Shown here: positions 40,973-50,140 of the stretch, one piece after another
How the letters are laid out: every line of letters starts with the position of its first letter
Numbering within the stretch: the stretch's first letter is position 1
From: Streptococcus infantis ATCC 700779
GTDB lineage: Bacteria; Bacillota; Bacilli; Lactobacillales; Streptococcaceae
Direction: 5' to 3'
DNA: 64,000 nt
Assembly (NCBI RefSeq): GCF_000187465.1
Contig: NZ_GL732439.1
Location: forward strand, 335,341-399,340
The notes under the pieces: generated by a model
The model's database searches: none
Told to the model about the DNA's origin: nothing
What the model saw: only the letters and a program-made list of their open reading frames with translations
Made by a program: the position numbers and the translations under genes

Positions 40973-41992
40973 ATGGATAAAATCATAGTTCCTATGAGTT
41001 ATATGGGAAGTGGATCTTCTGCTGTGACAGATTTATTAAAAGAATATGAAGGAATAAACACAAAAAATTCAGACTTTGAGTATGTATTCTTATATGCACC
41101 CGATGGATTATTTGATTTAGAATATAAATTACTATATAATAATAATGCTATAAGAAGCGATGAAGCCATAAAGAATTTTAGAAAACTCATGGAAAAGTTG
41201 TATCATTATGATGGTTGGGGAATAGCTAATTATAAAGATAAAATATCGCATAACTTCATGAATGTGGTAGAATCTTATTTGGATTCTATAATAACTAATA
41301 AATATCAGGGGATTTGGTATTATCATCAAAAACCTTCAAAAATTGCCTGGCTTATGAGAGTAATAAAGAGAATTATCTTTAAAAAGACAACAAAGCCAAA
41401 ACAAGTGCAATTAGAAATGAGTATGGTATCGTCGGATGATTTTTATGAAAAAAGTAGAAAATTTATTTTAAATGTAATAAAAGAAATTTCGGATAAAGAA
41501 GAGTATATAGTCCTAGATCAGCTTTTATTGCCTCATAATCTTAATATAATTGATAATTATAAAATTGAAGAGTTATTTCCAATAATAATCTCTAGAGATC
41601 CTCGGGATGTATTTATAATGAATAAATACTTTTGGAAGCCCAGAAATCAAGAGGTGCCATATCCAACCGATGTTAAGGAATTTTGTAATTATTACAAAAT
41701 GATGAGAGAAAATGAGAAAAAAACAAATACTTTAGCATTACGATTAAATTTTGAAGATTTAGTTTTGAATTATGAGGAAACAAAACAAGATATAGAAAAT
41801 TTCATCGGTATAGATTCTATCCATCATAAAGCAAAGTTTGAGTATTTCAACCCAGCTATTTCTGTGAATAATTTACAAGTTTACAATAGAGACGATAAAT
41901 ACAGGGAGGAAGTAGAAGTGATAGAGTTAGAATTATCAGAGTACCTATATAATTTTAAGGAACGTATTGTTTCTACTGGGGATGTTTTTTAA
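40973..41992 (+). CDS. sulfotransferase-fold protein
   Basis: This 339-residue protein has the two hallmarks of PAPS-dependent sulfotransferases in order: an N-terminal P-loop-like GSGSSAVTDLL (residues 12-22) for the 5'-phosphosulfate and ISRDPRDVF (206-214) for the 3'-phosphate. The middle is long and variable. Its position in the glycan operon suggests it modifies a sugar or another component of that polymer. Sulfation is rarely reported for streptococcal surface glycans, and no PAPS synthesis genes are in the window, so the donor is uncertain and another phosphoryl-type transfer cannot be excluded. Start codon ATG after GGATGATAAAAAT. Confidence 0.65.
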   Translation: MDKIIVPMSYMGSGSSAVTDLLKEYEGINTKNSDFEYVFLYAPDGLFDLEYKLLYNNNAIRSDEAIKNFRKLMEKLYHYDGWGIANYKDKISHNFMNVVESYLDSIITNKYQGIWYYHQKPSKIAWLMRVIKRIIFKKTTKPKQVQLEMSMVSSDDFYEKSRKFILNVIKEISDKEEYIVLDQLLLPHNLNIIDNYKIEELFPIIISRDPRDVFIMNKYFWKPRNQEVPYPTDVKEFCNYYKMMRENEKKTNTLALRLNFEDLVLNYEETKQDIENFIGIDSIHHKAKFEYFNPAISVNNLQVYNRDDKYREEVEVIELELSEYLYNFKERIVSTGDVF

Positions 41993-42021
41993 ATTTTCGT
42001 GTAAAGGGATGAGGTGAGTAT

Positions 42022-43479
42022 TTGATATTAGATTGGAAAAGAGTGTATTATTTAATTACGCTATTTAGCTATGTTATAACTATTTTTTTAGGAATTGCAT
42101 ATATATATAATAACTCGATTATTACGTTACTGATAACTTTAGTTATGCTTATTATAAGTAGTGTTTTATATTGTTTTAACAATATAAAGTATTATGTAAT
42201 CCACCTTATTTTTTACATAACAATATTTCTTTTTTTAGTATCTAGACCAACAATAGATTATTTCAAATACGGACTAATAAATACCTATCAGGAAGATGCC
42301 TATAGATTTTCATTTTTGGCTGTTATTGTTTCTATTATTGGATTAACGATAGGAGGTTTATTAGTTTCTAAAAAAGAAAATAATAAAAAAGAGGGATATG
42401 AAACCCAAAAATCTAGATTATTCATACATAGTATAAGAAAGGTATCTCTAACAGTATTTTTAATTTCATATCCGTTCTATTTAATTAGGTTAATCGAACG
42501 GCTAATGTATAGAATAAATGTATCATATTATGAATATTATGCAGAGTTCAAAAGTGAACTGCCCTATTTTACATATACATTATCGACGTTTGTAGTTTAT
42601 GCTATGTGTATTTACTTAGCTACTAAACCAAGTAAGCGTCATTCTACAATAGTATTAGGCCTGTTTGTTACGGCTAATATAATAAACCTTTTAATAGGAA
42701 CAAGAAATCCATTTGTACTTAGTTTGATATTTTCATTTATTTATTATTTTATGAGAAATCAGACAGAAAAAGGAGTATGGATAGGTATTAAAGAAAAAGC
42801 TATACTCTATATAGGTACACCAATCATGATGCTAGTTATGGGTTTTTTGAATTATGCCCGTGATGGGGCAGGAATTGGTAATATGAGTTTTTCTGAACTT
42901 TTGATAGATTTTATCTATAAACAAGGGACTAGTTTTGGTGTTTTAGCGAGAGGCTACTTATACGGAAGTAATTTGCCGATACGAGAATTTAGAAATTATA
43001 CCTTTAGTCCCATAATTGAGTATATCACTAGGGGAAATTTAGGAATTTTATTTGGTGGGACTCCATTTGTTAGTGCTAATAATAGCATCGAGTTAGCTCT
43101 TGAAAGTGATAGATATGCTCATAATATCTCGTACATTGTTTTGAGACAAGATTATTTAGCAGGACATGGAATAGGCGGAAGCTATATAATGGAGATATAT
43201 ACTGATTATGGTATGATTGGAATATTTTTGCTGAGCATTATAATGGGAATATGTTTTATATTCATGATGAAAACTTCATATAAACCAGGGATACTGTTGT
43301 TTAGTATTACATTATTAATTTTAAATAATTTGTTCTTTATGCCAAGAGGGAGCTTTACGGAGAGTTTCTTTAATTTAGTTACATTGCAATATTGGGGGAT
43401 AGTTATTGTTATATTTTTTGTAGCAGGTTTAATAAATAGAAAAGTAAAACACGTAATTAACAATAAAGGAGATGTATAA
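42022..43479 (+). CDS. Wzy-like polysaccharide polymerase
   Basis: This 485-residue protein has about 12 membrane helices, with a large external loop around residues 290-370 (NYARDGAGIGNM through SNNSIELALESD), as in O-antigen/capsule repeat-unit polymerases. NLLIGTRNPF and HGIGGSYIMEIYTDYGMIGI resemble conserved Wzy segments. It would polymerise flipped, undecaprenyl-linked repeats outside the membrane. Translation appears to begin at TTG 42022, 5-6 bases after GAGGTG. It is followed without gap by the chain-length-like gene (TAATG overlap). Confidence 0.82.
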   Translation: MILDWKRVYYLITLFSYVITIFLGIAYIYNNSIITLLITLVMLIISSVLYCFNNIKYYVIHLIFYITIFLFLVSRPTIDYFKYGLINTYQEDAYRFSFLAVIVSIIGLTIGGLLVSKKENNKKEGYETQKSRLFIHSIRKVSLTVFLISYPFYLIRLIERLMYRINVSYYEYYAEFKSELPYFTYTLSTFVVYAMCIYLATKPSKRHSTIVLGLFVTANIINLLIGTRNPFVLSLIFSFIYYFMRNQTEKGVWIGIKEKAILYIGTPIMMLVMGFLNYARDGAGIGNMSFSELLIDFIYKQGTSFGVLARGYLYGSNLPIREFRNYTFSPIIEYITRGNLGILFGGTPFVSANNSIELALESDRYAHNISYIVLRQDYLAGHGIGGSYIMEIYTDYGMIGIFLLSIIMGICFIFMMKTSYKPGILLFSITLLILNNLFFMPRGSFTESFFNLVTLQYWGIVIVIFFVAGLINRKVKHVINNKGDV

Positions 43480-44513
43480 TGTTTGATAATTATTCGATTG
43501 CAGATTTATTTGCAAATATTTATAAAAAAAGAGTATTAAATCTAGTTTCATTAGTCGTTCTATTTCTATGTTTAGCAGTTCCATACTCTTATAAAGTGCT
43601 TACAACAAAGTCTATTGTAAAGGATACTAGTAATTATTCTAGTTATCTTTCATATAAGATAACTGCGCCGTTAGAGGAGAACACAGTACCTAATAATACA
43701 ATTGGAGGATACAGTGATTTCTATGGTCATTTAATTAAATCTAATTTAAATGGTGCTTATTTATTCAATGATCTACCTGAAGAAGATATGAAAAAAATCG
43801 CTTCAGAGTTAGGGACAAGTGAGATTACACTTAAAAATTCAAATTTTGATTTTTGGGACAAAAAAGTAGAAGTGAGTTCCTTATTAAACAATGCTGGGAT
43901 CACGGTAAAAATATTGACACAGAGTAAATTAGCAAATGATAATATCGAACAGAAATTAGATTTGTTAATAGATAAATATAAACATGTATACTCTGGTGTC
44001 ACAGTTGAAAAATTAGAGACAGTTTATTCAAAAGAGCTTAAAAATAGTGACAGAGAATCTGGAGTTAGTAAAGCTACTTTGTTTATTCGTTTGATTATAC
44101 TAGGAATAGGTGCTTTGATTTTAGTATTATTTGCTAATATAGCAGCTTATATTTTCAATCCAACTATCAATAGGGCGGGCGATTATGAAAAATATGGTGT
44201 AGATTTTATTGTAAAAATAGATAATCAAGAGAATTTTAAAGACATTTTAGATTATAAAAATGGAAATAAGAATTTACTATTATTGGCAACAAATAAAAAC
44301 GTTATTGATAAATTTTCTAAAACATATGCTAAAGTTTTGCCAGAAAATATTCTAATAGGAAATATGAGTGACATTAAGTCAATACTAGAATCTGATAATA
44401 TTTTATTTATTGAAGAATATGGAATAACTAAATATAAAAATTTTGAAGAAAATTTACAGGTTATAAAAAATTTAAATAAAAATTTGTTAGGTGTAGCTAC
44501 ATATAGATTATAA
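43479..44513 (+). CDS. Wzz-like protein with degenerate kinase-like domain
   Basis: This 344-residue protein has two membrane helices (about 20-40 and 203-227) around an external domain of about 160 residues, the layout of chain-length determinants (Wzz/CpsC). The cytoplasmic end (about 240-344) has alternating beta strands and helices (NLLLLATNKNVIDKF, NILFIEEYGITKYKNFEENLQVI) reminiscent of the BY-kinase domain of CpsD/Wze, but no Walker A P-loop and no C-terminal tyrosine cluster are seen. It may be a kinase-derived structural domain. It starts in the stop codon of the polymerase gene, fitting control of polymer length. Confidence 0.6.
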   Translation: MFDNYSIADLFANIYKKRVLNLVSLVVLFLCLAVPYSYKVLTTKSIVKDTSNYSSYLSYKITAPLEENTVPNNTIGGYSDFYGHLIKSNLNGAYLFNDLPEEDMKKIASELGTSEITLKNSNFDFWDKKVEVSSLLNNAGITVKILTQSKLANDNIEQKLDLLIDKYKHVYSGVTVEKLETVYSKELKNSDRESGVSKATLFIRLIILGIGALILVLFANIAAYIFNPTINRAGDYEKYGVDFIVKIDNQENFKDILDYKNGNKNLLLLATNKNVIDKFSKTYAKVLPENILIGNMSDIKSILESDNILFIEEYGITKYKNFEENLQVIKNLNKNLLGVATYRL

Positions 44514-44629
44514 TATATGTAAAAGATAGAGAAAGGTATACTATTTTTCTAAAATTTAGCTATCTTTACTAACTGTTATTGAGTGAATAAAAATTAAATC
44601 TGAAGTGGATAGAAGAAGTCTACTACATG

Positions 44630-44656
44630 AAAAGTCATCATTTGATGGCTTTTTTG
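44630..44656 (+). terminator. terminator of the first glycan operon
   Basis: AAAAGTCATCA and TGATGGCTTTTTT pair around TT with a T-run, about 120 bp after the Wzz-like gene. Confidence 0.75.
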
Positions 44657-45052
44657 TGTGCGACGAGCACATCGGACATTGGCGCTATAATTTTATCTTG
44701 TTATTTGTTTTCATTTAATAAAACTTTGAGAGTGCTTTAATTGACAGATAATTGCAAATTTTCAATTTCACTAGATTGCTGATAAAAGTTAGTTGTTCGT
44801 ATTACAATGCTAACGTATAGATTACCTAAGTTTAGAGTCATCACTCAAGAAAGTTTTCAATCCGTAGTAGAATTAATGATTAAGATAAAAAATCAAATCC
44901 GCTGTGGAGACGTCATATATTTAAGGTAGTCATAATTCTCATCTCACTATTAAAATACAATTCAATACATCCTAAAAACTTTGAGTAGTTAATTGTATGT
45001 ATTTTAAAAAAATCTACGAGACTCTTCTTTTGAGGTTTTTTATATCAGTATA

Positions 45053-45061
45053 TGCTATAAT
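45053..45061 (+). promoter_or_regulatory. extended -10 promoter of the flippase gene
   Basis: TGC plus TATAAT at 45056-45061, 41 bp before the ATG. Confidence 0.6.
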
Positions 45062-45102
45062 GGTAATTAGAATTTCATAGAGTAGAGAGGAACAATTTTT
45101 CC

Positions 45103-46584
45103 ATGAAAAGTATTAAACTGAATGCTTTAGCATATCTAGGGATTAGAATACTAAATATTATATTCCCTCTTTTAACGGGTACATATGTGGCTCGTGTATT
45201 AGATAAAACATATTACGGTTACTTTAACTCTGTTGATACGATACTTTCATTTTTCTTACCTTTTGCTACATACGGAGTATATTCATATGGTCTACGAGGT
45301 ATAAGTAACGTAAAAGATAATAAAAACGAGGTCAATAAAGTATTCTCCCAATTATTTTTTCTCTGTGTAGTCTGTACAAGCTTATGTATCGTAGTATATG
45401 TATTTGCCTATCCTCTATTTTTTGAGAATAACCCAGTACTTAAAAAGGTTTACTTAGTAATGGGAATTCAATTAATAGCACAAATGTTTTCCATAGAGTG
45501 GGTGAACGAGGCGTTGGAAAATTATGATTTCCTTTTTTATAAGACAGCTTTGATTCGAACTATTATGCTAGTTTCTATGTTTATATTTGTAAAAGAAGAA
45601 AAGGATATTATACCTTATACACTAATCATGAGTTTATCGACTTTTATAAATTATTTGATTAGTTATTTTTGGATAAAAAGAGATATAAAATTAGTTAGAA
45701 TAGATATCAAAGATTTTAAACCACTATTTCTACCGCTTACTGCTATGCTTATTTTTTCAAGCGCAAATATGCTTTTCACTTTCCTTGATAGATTATTCCT
45801 AGTTAAAATTGGTGAAGAATTATTTGTTACATATTATACAATGGCTCAGAGAATAGTTGGCGTTATAGCTGGTTTAATTACGGGAGTTGTAAGTGTAAGT
45901 GTGCCGAGACTGAATTATTATTTAGGAAAAGGTGATAAAACTTCTTATTACAATTTAGTAAATAGAGGTAGTCGTATGTTTATGTTTTTCATTATACCTA
46001 TAAGCCTTGGATTAACAGTAATAGGAACTGAAACAATACTAATATACGGAAGTGAAAAATATGTTGAAGGAGGGATGTTAACTTCGCTATTTGCATTCAG
46101 GACAATTTTCTTATCTTTAGATATTATTTTAGGAACTCAAATTATATTTGCTCATGGCTACGAAAAACAACTAACTATTTTCACTTTATTTTCTGGTATT
46201 ATAAACATCCTACTAGATAGTCTATTGTTTATGAACAATATTTCAAAACCAGAATTGTACTTGATAACTACAATGGTTTCTGAAGTTATTTTATTAATAA
46301 TCTATTCAAGATTTATTATAAAAAAACAATTAATATCATTAAAAAATATATTCCATTACACTATGCGTTATTTTGTGTTTAGTCTCACCTTTATACCGAT
46401 TTACTATACAGTTAATATTATTAATCCTACAGAAATGATAATAACTTCAAAATTAATTATGAATATAGTTATTATTATTATTCTATCGATAACAAGCTAT
46501 ACGTTTTTATTATATATAACTAATGATGCTATCTTACAAGAAGTTTTTGAGTATTTCAAAAAAATCAAAAAGAAATTTTGTTAA
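45103..46584 (+). CDS. Wzx-like polysaccharide flippase (MOP superfamily)
   Basis: This 493-residue protein has 12-14 membrane helices and the Polysacc_synt/MviN-like pattern: N-terminal LAYLGIRILNIIFPLLTGTY, FLDRLFLVKIGEE in the middle and a repeated second bundle. It would move lipid-linked repeat units across the membrane for the Wzy-like polymerase. A TacF-type teichoic-acid flippase is another member of the same fold. The ribosome site (AGAGAGG) is 12 bases from the ATG, longer than usual. The licD gene follows at once. Confidence 0.88.
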   Translation: MKSIKLNALAYLGIRILNIIFPLLTGTYVARVLDKTYYGYFNSVDTILSFFLPFATYGVYSYGLRGISNVKDNKNEVNKVFSQLFFLCVVCTSLCIVVYVFAYPLFFENNPVLKKVYLVMGIQLIAQMFSIEWVNEALENYDFLFYKTALIRTIMLVSMFIFVKEEKDIIPYTLIMSLSTFINYLISYFWIKRDIKLVRIDIKDFKPLFLPLTAMLIFSSANMLFTFLDRLFLVKIGEELFVTYYTMAQRIVGVIAGLITGVVSVSVPRLNYYLGKGDKTSYYNLVNRGSRMFMFFIIPISLGLTVIGTETILIYGSEKYVEGGMLTSLFAFRTIFLSLDIILGTQIIFAHGYEKQLTIFTLFSGIINILLDSLLFMNNISKPELYLITTMVSEVILLIIYSRFIIKKQLISLKNIFHYTMRYFVFSLTFIPIYYTVNIINPTEMIITSKLIMNIVIIIILSITSYTFLLYITNDAILQEVFEYFKKIKKKFC

Positions 46585-46598
46585 TTTTGGAGAAGAAA

Positions 46599-47405
46599 AT
46601 GAAAAAAATAACGGTAGAAGAAGCTAAAAATATTGAATTAGAGATTTTATCATATATAGATACTTTTTGTAAAAAAAATGATATAGAATATTTTCTTAAT
46701 TACGGATCTCTTATTGGGGCTATTAGGCACAAAGGTTTTATACCTTGGGATGACGATATCGATATTAGTATGACGCGTGAAAATTATAACAAATTCATAA
46801 AGTTGTTTGAAAAAGAGAGTTCAAAGTATAAACTACTTTCATTAGAAACTCAAAAAGAATACTATAATAACTTTATAAAGATAATAGATCCATCCACTGT
46901 TATAGATAACACAAGAGTATATACAACTTATCCCACGGGTGTATTTATTGACATATTTCCTATGGATACCTTTAATGATAAAAAAATTATGAAATTATTT
47001 TATAGATTGGATAGTTTAAGATTACTAGCATCAAGCAAGAGAAAGAATATTATATACAAGGACAATCGTATTAAGGATGTTATAAGACAAGTTATTTGGT
47101 TCTTATTACTGCCAATATCACCGAGAATTTTTGCTATTTTTATGGAAAAACTTACGAGTAAATTCTATGATCCAAATGGAAAATATATAGCTTTTCTTTC
47201 CTCAAAGTTAGGAGAAAGAGAGATATTTGAAAGAGAAATTTTTGAAGGAATAATAACTGTAGATTTTGAACATCTTAGACTACCAGCTCCTAAAAATTAT
47301 GATTTCATTTTAACTCAATATTATGGTGATTATTTGCAATTGCCACCAGAGGAGGAAAGAGAATTTGGACATGAGTTTGATGTGTACTTAATTGAAAATA
47401 AGTAA
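46599..47405 (+). CDS. licD: LicD family phosphocholine/phosphodiester transferase
   Basis: This 268-residue intact LicD protein carries YGSLIGAIRHKGFIPWDDDID with the metal-binding aspartates (51-55) and the VFIDIFPMDTF segment that the truncated copy at 37211 lacks. LicD enzymes transfer phosphocholine from CDP-choline to sugars of pneumococcal teichoic acid, or other phospho groups in capsule. The ATG at 46599 follows GGAGAAGAAA; an upstream TTG at 46578 inside the flippase gene is disfavoured. It is the last gene of the AT-rich cassette. Its neighbour Pce removes phosphocholine, so the two may act on the same polymer. Confidence 0.85.
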   Translation: MKKITVEEAKNIELEILSYIDTFCKKNDIEYFLNYGSLIGAIRHKGFIPWDDDIDISMTRENYNKFIKLFEKESSKYKLLSLETQKEYYNNFIKIIDPSTVIDNTRVYTTYPTGVFIDIFPMDTFNDKKIMKLFYRLDSLRLLASSKRKNIIYKDNRIKDVIRQVIWFLLLPISPRIFAIFMEKLTSKFYDPNGKYIAFLSSKLGEREIFEREIFEGIITVDFEHLRLPAPKNYDFILTQYYGDYLQLPPEEEREFGHEFDVYLIENK

Positions 47406-47505
47406 AAAATTTAATTAAAAGCGAGAGCTCGAATCTACATTTCTTGTATAGAGCTAGTAGCTCATATCGAAAATAAAATCACTAGAAAGAAAGTGTGATC
47501 CGCAG

Positions 47506-49875
47506 ATGAATTTGAAACAAAAAAAATTAATCCTATTAATCTTTGTACTTTTCGCTATTGCAGTAAGTCAATTACAAATTGTACAAGCAAATATAATCTC
47601 AACTGCTTCTGGAAACCGTATACATTTCATTAATACAAAAGGGGCAACAGGGAGTGACGCCATTATTTTAGAAAGTAACGGACATTACGCTCTAATTGAT
47701 ATGGGAGAGGATTATGATTTTCCAGATGGTAGTAATCCACGATATCCAGCTCGTTTTGGTATTAGTACAAACAATGGATATGTCTTAGAAGATAGACTTT
47801 TCCGACATATGAAATACTTAGGTGTAAAAAAACTTGATTTTATCTTAGGAACTCATGTTCATAGTGATCATATTGGTGCTGCTGATGAAGTTCTTAAACG
47901 TTATCCAGTAGGGAAACTTTATCTAAAAAAATATACTGATGAAAGGATAACCAGTAAATGGCGCTTGTGGGATAATCTTTTCAATTATGATAATGCACTT
48001 AAGACAGCTCGTGAAAAAGGAGTGACTGTTGTTCAAGATATTAAGGCTGAAGATAGTCGTTTCAAATTGGGTGATATGGATATTCAGCTCTACAACTATA
48101 AAAATGAGTATGGTCCAGATGGTAAATTGAAAAAAGTCTATGATGATAATTCTAATTCATTGGTTGCAGTAGTAACTGTAGCAGGAAAAAGAATTTATCT
48201 TGGTGGTGACTTAGATAATGCTGAAGGGGCAGAGGATAAGCTAGGTCCTGTGATTGGCAAGGTAGATATGATGAAATGGAATCATCACTATGATGCTAAA
48301 ATTTCAAATACTCTTCCATTTCTAGATTCACTAGCACCAAGTACGGTAGTACATACATCATCATCTGATGCAAACCTGGCTTCAACAAGAGACTATCTGA
48401 AAAATAAGAATATTCAAGTAGTTCATGCATCTAGTCAAACTAAGGATGCGACAGTATTTAATATCAGTAATACTGGCTTTACTAATGTTTCTGATTCCTT
48501 CCCAAATATTCCGACAGTTACTGAAAAGTGGTATAAGGAAGATGGCTACTGGAAATATCGTCTATCTGATAATCAAATGGCTATCGGATGGAAAAAAATT
48601 AATGGGGTCTACTATTTCTTTAATGGACAAGGTCAAATGCAGGCTGATAGATGGCTTCATCTGAAAGATTCTAAAGAAAAAATAGATGGAAACTGGTACT
48701 ACCTCAAGAAAGATGGAAGCATGCAGGAATCAGGTTGGTTTAAACATGATGGGGCTTGGTACTATATCACATGGTCTGGTGCTAGAACATACAATGAACT
48801 AGCTGAAATTGGTGGTCAAAAATATCTCTTTGATAAAGATGGTAAAATGCTGACTGGCTTACAAGTCTTTAATGGCAAGAAGATGTTCTTTGCAAGTAAT
48901 GGTAGCTTACAGGCTCAAGGAAGGGCTTCTAGTTGGCAAAAGATTGGGGTAAGCTGGTATTATTATGATGGAGAAGGTGTTCCTTCAGTTGGTCTGAAAA
49001 AAATTAATGGAAAGACCTACTACTTTGACAACTATGGAATCATGAAAACTGGCTGGGTCTTCCTTGATGGTCATTGGAACTATTTTACTAGCGATGGGGA
49101 TATGAAAACTGGCTGGGTCAAAGACAAAGATATCTGGTATTATCTAGATAAAGACGGTGTCATGCTAACAGGCCTTCAAGAGATTAATGGTTCTCGCTAT
49201 TATCTCAATGCAAGTGGCGCTATGCAGACAGGTTGGAAATGGCTCGATAACCATTATTACTACTTCGTAAGCAGTGGAGCCATGAAGACAGGTTGGCTCA
49301 AAGATAAGGACGTCTGGTATTATCTAGATAAAGACGGTGTCATGTTAACAGGCTTCCAAGAAATCGATGGTTCTCGCTATTATCTCAATGCAAGCGGCGC
49401 TATGCAGACAGGTTGGAAATGGCTCGATAACCATTATTACTACTTCACAAGCAGTGGAGCGATGAAGACTGGCTGGTTAAAAGATAAGGACACGTGGTAC
49501 TATCTAGATAAAGAAGGTATCATGCTAACAGGCCTTCAAGAGATAAATGGGGCACGCTATTACCTCAATGCAAGTGGTGCCATGGAAACTGGTTGGAAAC
49601 AACTGAATGGTAACTGGTACTATTTCCAAACAAATGGTTCTCTCCTAAGAAATGGAACAAGTCCTGACGGGTACAAGCTCAATGCAGATGGAATTTGGAC
49701 GACTGTTACAACCGAGGAAACAACTCAGGAACAAACTGTGGCAAATAGTCAGGGGCACAATTTCGAAACAACAGAAGTTGAGAGAACACAACAAACAGAA
49801 AGCTCATCTGTTACGTCTGAGGAAAAAAATCAATCTACTGAACCTAAGACACAAACGAGCCAAGAAAATAATTAA
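47506..49875 (+). CDS. pce: choline-binding phosphorylcholine esterase Pce/CbpE, enlarged
   Basis: This 789-residue surface protein has a signal peptide (about 1-29, ending IVQA), a metallo-beta-lactamase-fold esterase domain (about 30-330) with the zinc motif HVHSDH at 117-122 and WNHHYDA further on, then a long choline-binding domain (about 345-735) of roughly 20-residue GWxxxxxxWYYxxxxGxM repeats, and a C-terminal Thr/Glu/Gln-rich tail (about 735-789). Pneumococcal Pce, about 630 residues, removes phosphocholine from teichoic acids. The extra length comes from 180-bp tandem duplications and the tail. It stays bound to choline on the wall. No clear promoter is seen in the 100 bp upstream, so it may share the licD transcript. 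Confidence 0.92.
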   Translation: MNLKQKKLILLIFVLFAIAVSQLQIVQANIISTASGNRIHFINTKGATGSDAIILESNGHYALIDMGEDYDFPDGSNPRYPARFGISTNNGYVLEDRLFRHMKYLGVKKLDFILGTHVHSDHIGAADEVLKRYPVGKLYLKKYTDERITSKWRLWDNLFNYDNALKTAREKGVTVVQDIKAEDSRFKLGDMDIQLYNYKNEYGPDGKLKKVYDDNSNSLVAVVTVAGKRIYLGGDLDNAEGAEDKLGPVIGKVDMMKWNHHYDAKISNTLPFLDSLAPSTVVHTSSSDANLASTRDYLKNKNIQVVHASSQTKDATVFNISNTGFTNVSDSFPNIPTVTEKWYKEDGYWKYRLSDNQMAIGWKKINGVYYFFNGQGQMQADRWLHLKDSKEKIDGNWYYLKKDGSMQESGWFKHDGAWYYITWSGARTYNELAEIGGQKYLFDKDGKMLTGLQVFNGKKMFFASNGSLQAQGRASSWQKIGVSWYYYDGEGVPSVGLKKINGKTYYFDNYGIMKTGWVFLDGHWNYFTSDGDMKTGWVKDKDIWYYLDKDGVMLTGLQEINGSRYYLNASGAMQTGWKWLDNHYYYFVSSGAMKTGWLKDKDVWYYLDKDGVMLTGFQEIDGSRYYLNASGAMQTGWKWLDNHYYYFTSSGAMKTGWLKDKDTWYYLDKEGIMLTGLQEINGARYYLNASGAMETGWKQLNGNWYYFQTNGSLLRNGTSPDGYKLNADGIWTTVTTEETTQEQTVANSQGHNFETTEVERTQQTESSSVTSEEKNQSTEPKTQTSQENN
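49081..49620 (+). repeat. three 180-bp tandem repeats in the choline-binding domain
   Basis: Units at about 49081, 49261 and 49441 match with a period of exactly 180 bp (60 residues, three choline-binding motifs). Long identical tracts between units 1 and 2 indicate recent duplication or gene conversion. Confidence 0.9.
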
Positions 49876-49912
49876 GTTTCTAACTGATTTTTAATTAAAT
49901 TTTTCTACAATA

Positions 49913-49948
49913 AAAACACCTATAAAGCTCAAGTTTTATAGGTGTTTT
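49913..49948. terminator. terminator of pce
   Basis: AAAACACCTATAAA and TTTATAGGTGTTTT form a perfect 14-bp stem around an 8-base loop, flanked by A- and T-rich ends. Confidence 0.9.
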
Positions 49949-50080
49949 GTTAACTTCGTTTGATTTTTGCACGAACTCGATCAAGTGCATAGTGAAGTGT
50001 TTATCTTTGATAATAAAGAATTCTAAATCATAATTTAGTGTTCTATACTAGATATCAATGAACATTCCAACGCCATTCTT

Positions 50081-50109
50081 TTGATAAAATCATTTAAATC
50101 TTGTATAAT
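50081..50109 (+). promoter_or_regulatory. promoter of mecA
   Basis: TTGATA at 50081-50086 and TATAAT at 50104-50109 with a 17-bp spacer. Confidence 0.8.
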
Positions 50110-50140
50110 AGATAGAACTGAAAGTATGAGGTTACGAACT

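Larger units (their letters stand above)
44514..45102. other. gene-poor stretch within the glycan locus
   Basis: A 589-bp AT-rich stretch with no convincing gene. It holds a short inverted repeat (AAAGATAG at 44522 with CTATCTTT at 44560), a terminator at 44630-44656, a 40-codon frame at 44807-44929 without a ribosome site (probably a gene remnant), and the promoter of the flippase gene at 45053-45061. It separates the locus into two transcription units and may be a second recombination scar. Confidence 0.6.

Noticed and set aside
44807..44929. 40-codon frame in the glycan-locus gap
   Set aside because: No ribosome site or recognisable domain; kept only as a possible remnant in the gap description.
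37673..47405. Prophage or integrative element
   Set aside because: No integrase, attachment repeats, conjugation or phage genes are present; the AT-rich block is explained as a polysaccharide-type locus exchanged by homologous recombination.
49081..49620. CRISPR-like regular repeats
   Set aside because: The 180-bp period is in frame within pce and encodes choline-binding motifs; there are no short repeats with unique spacers.
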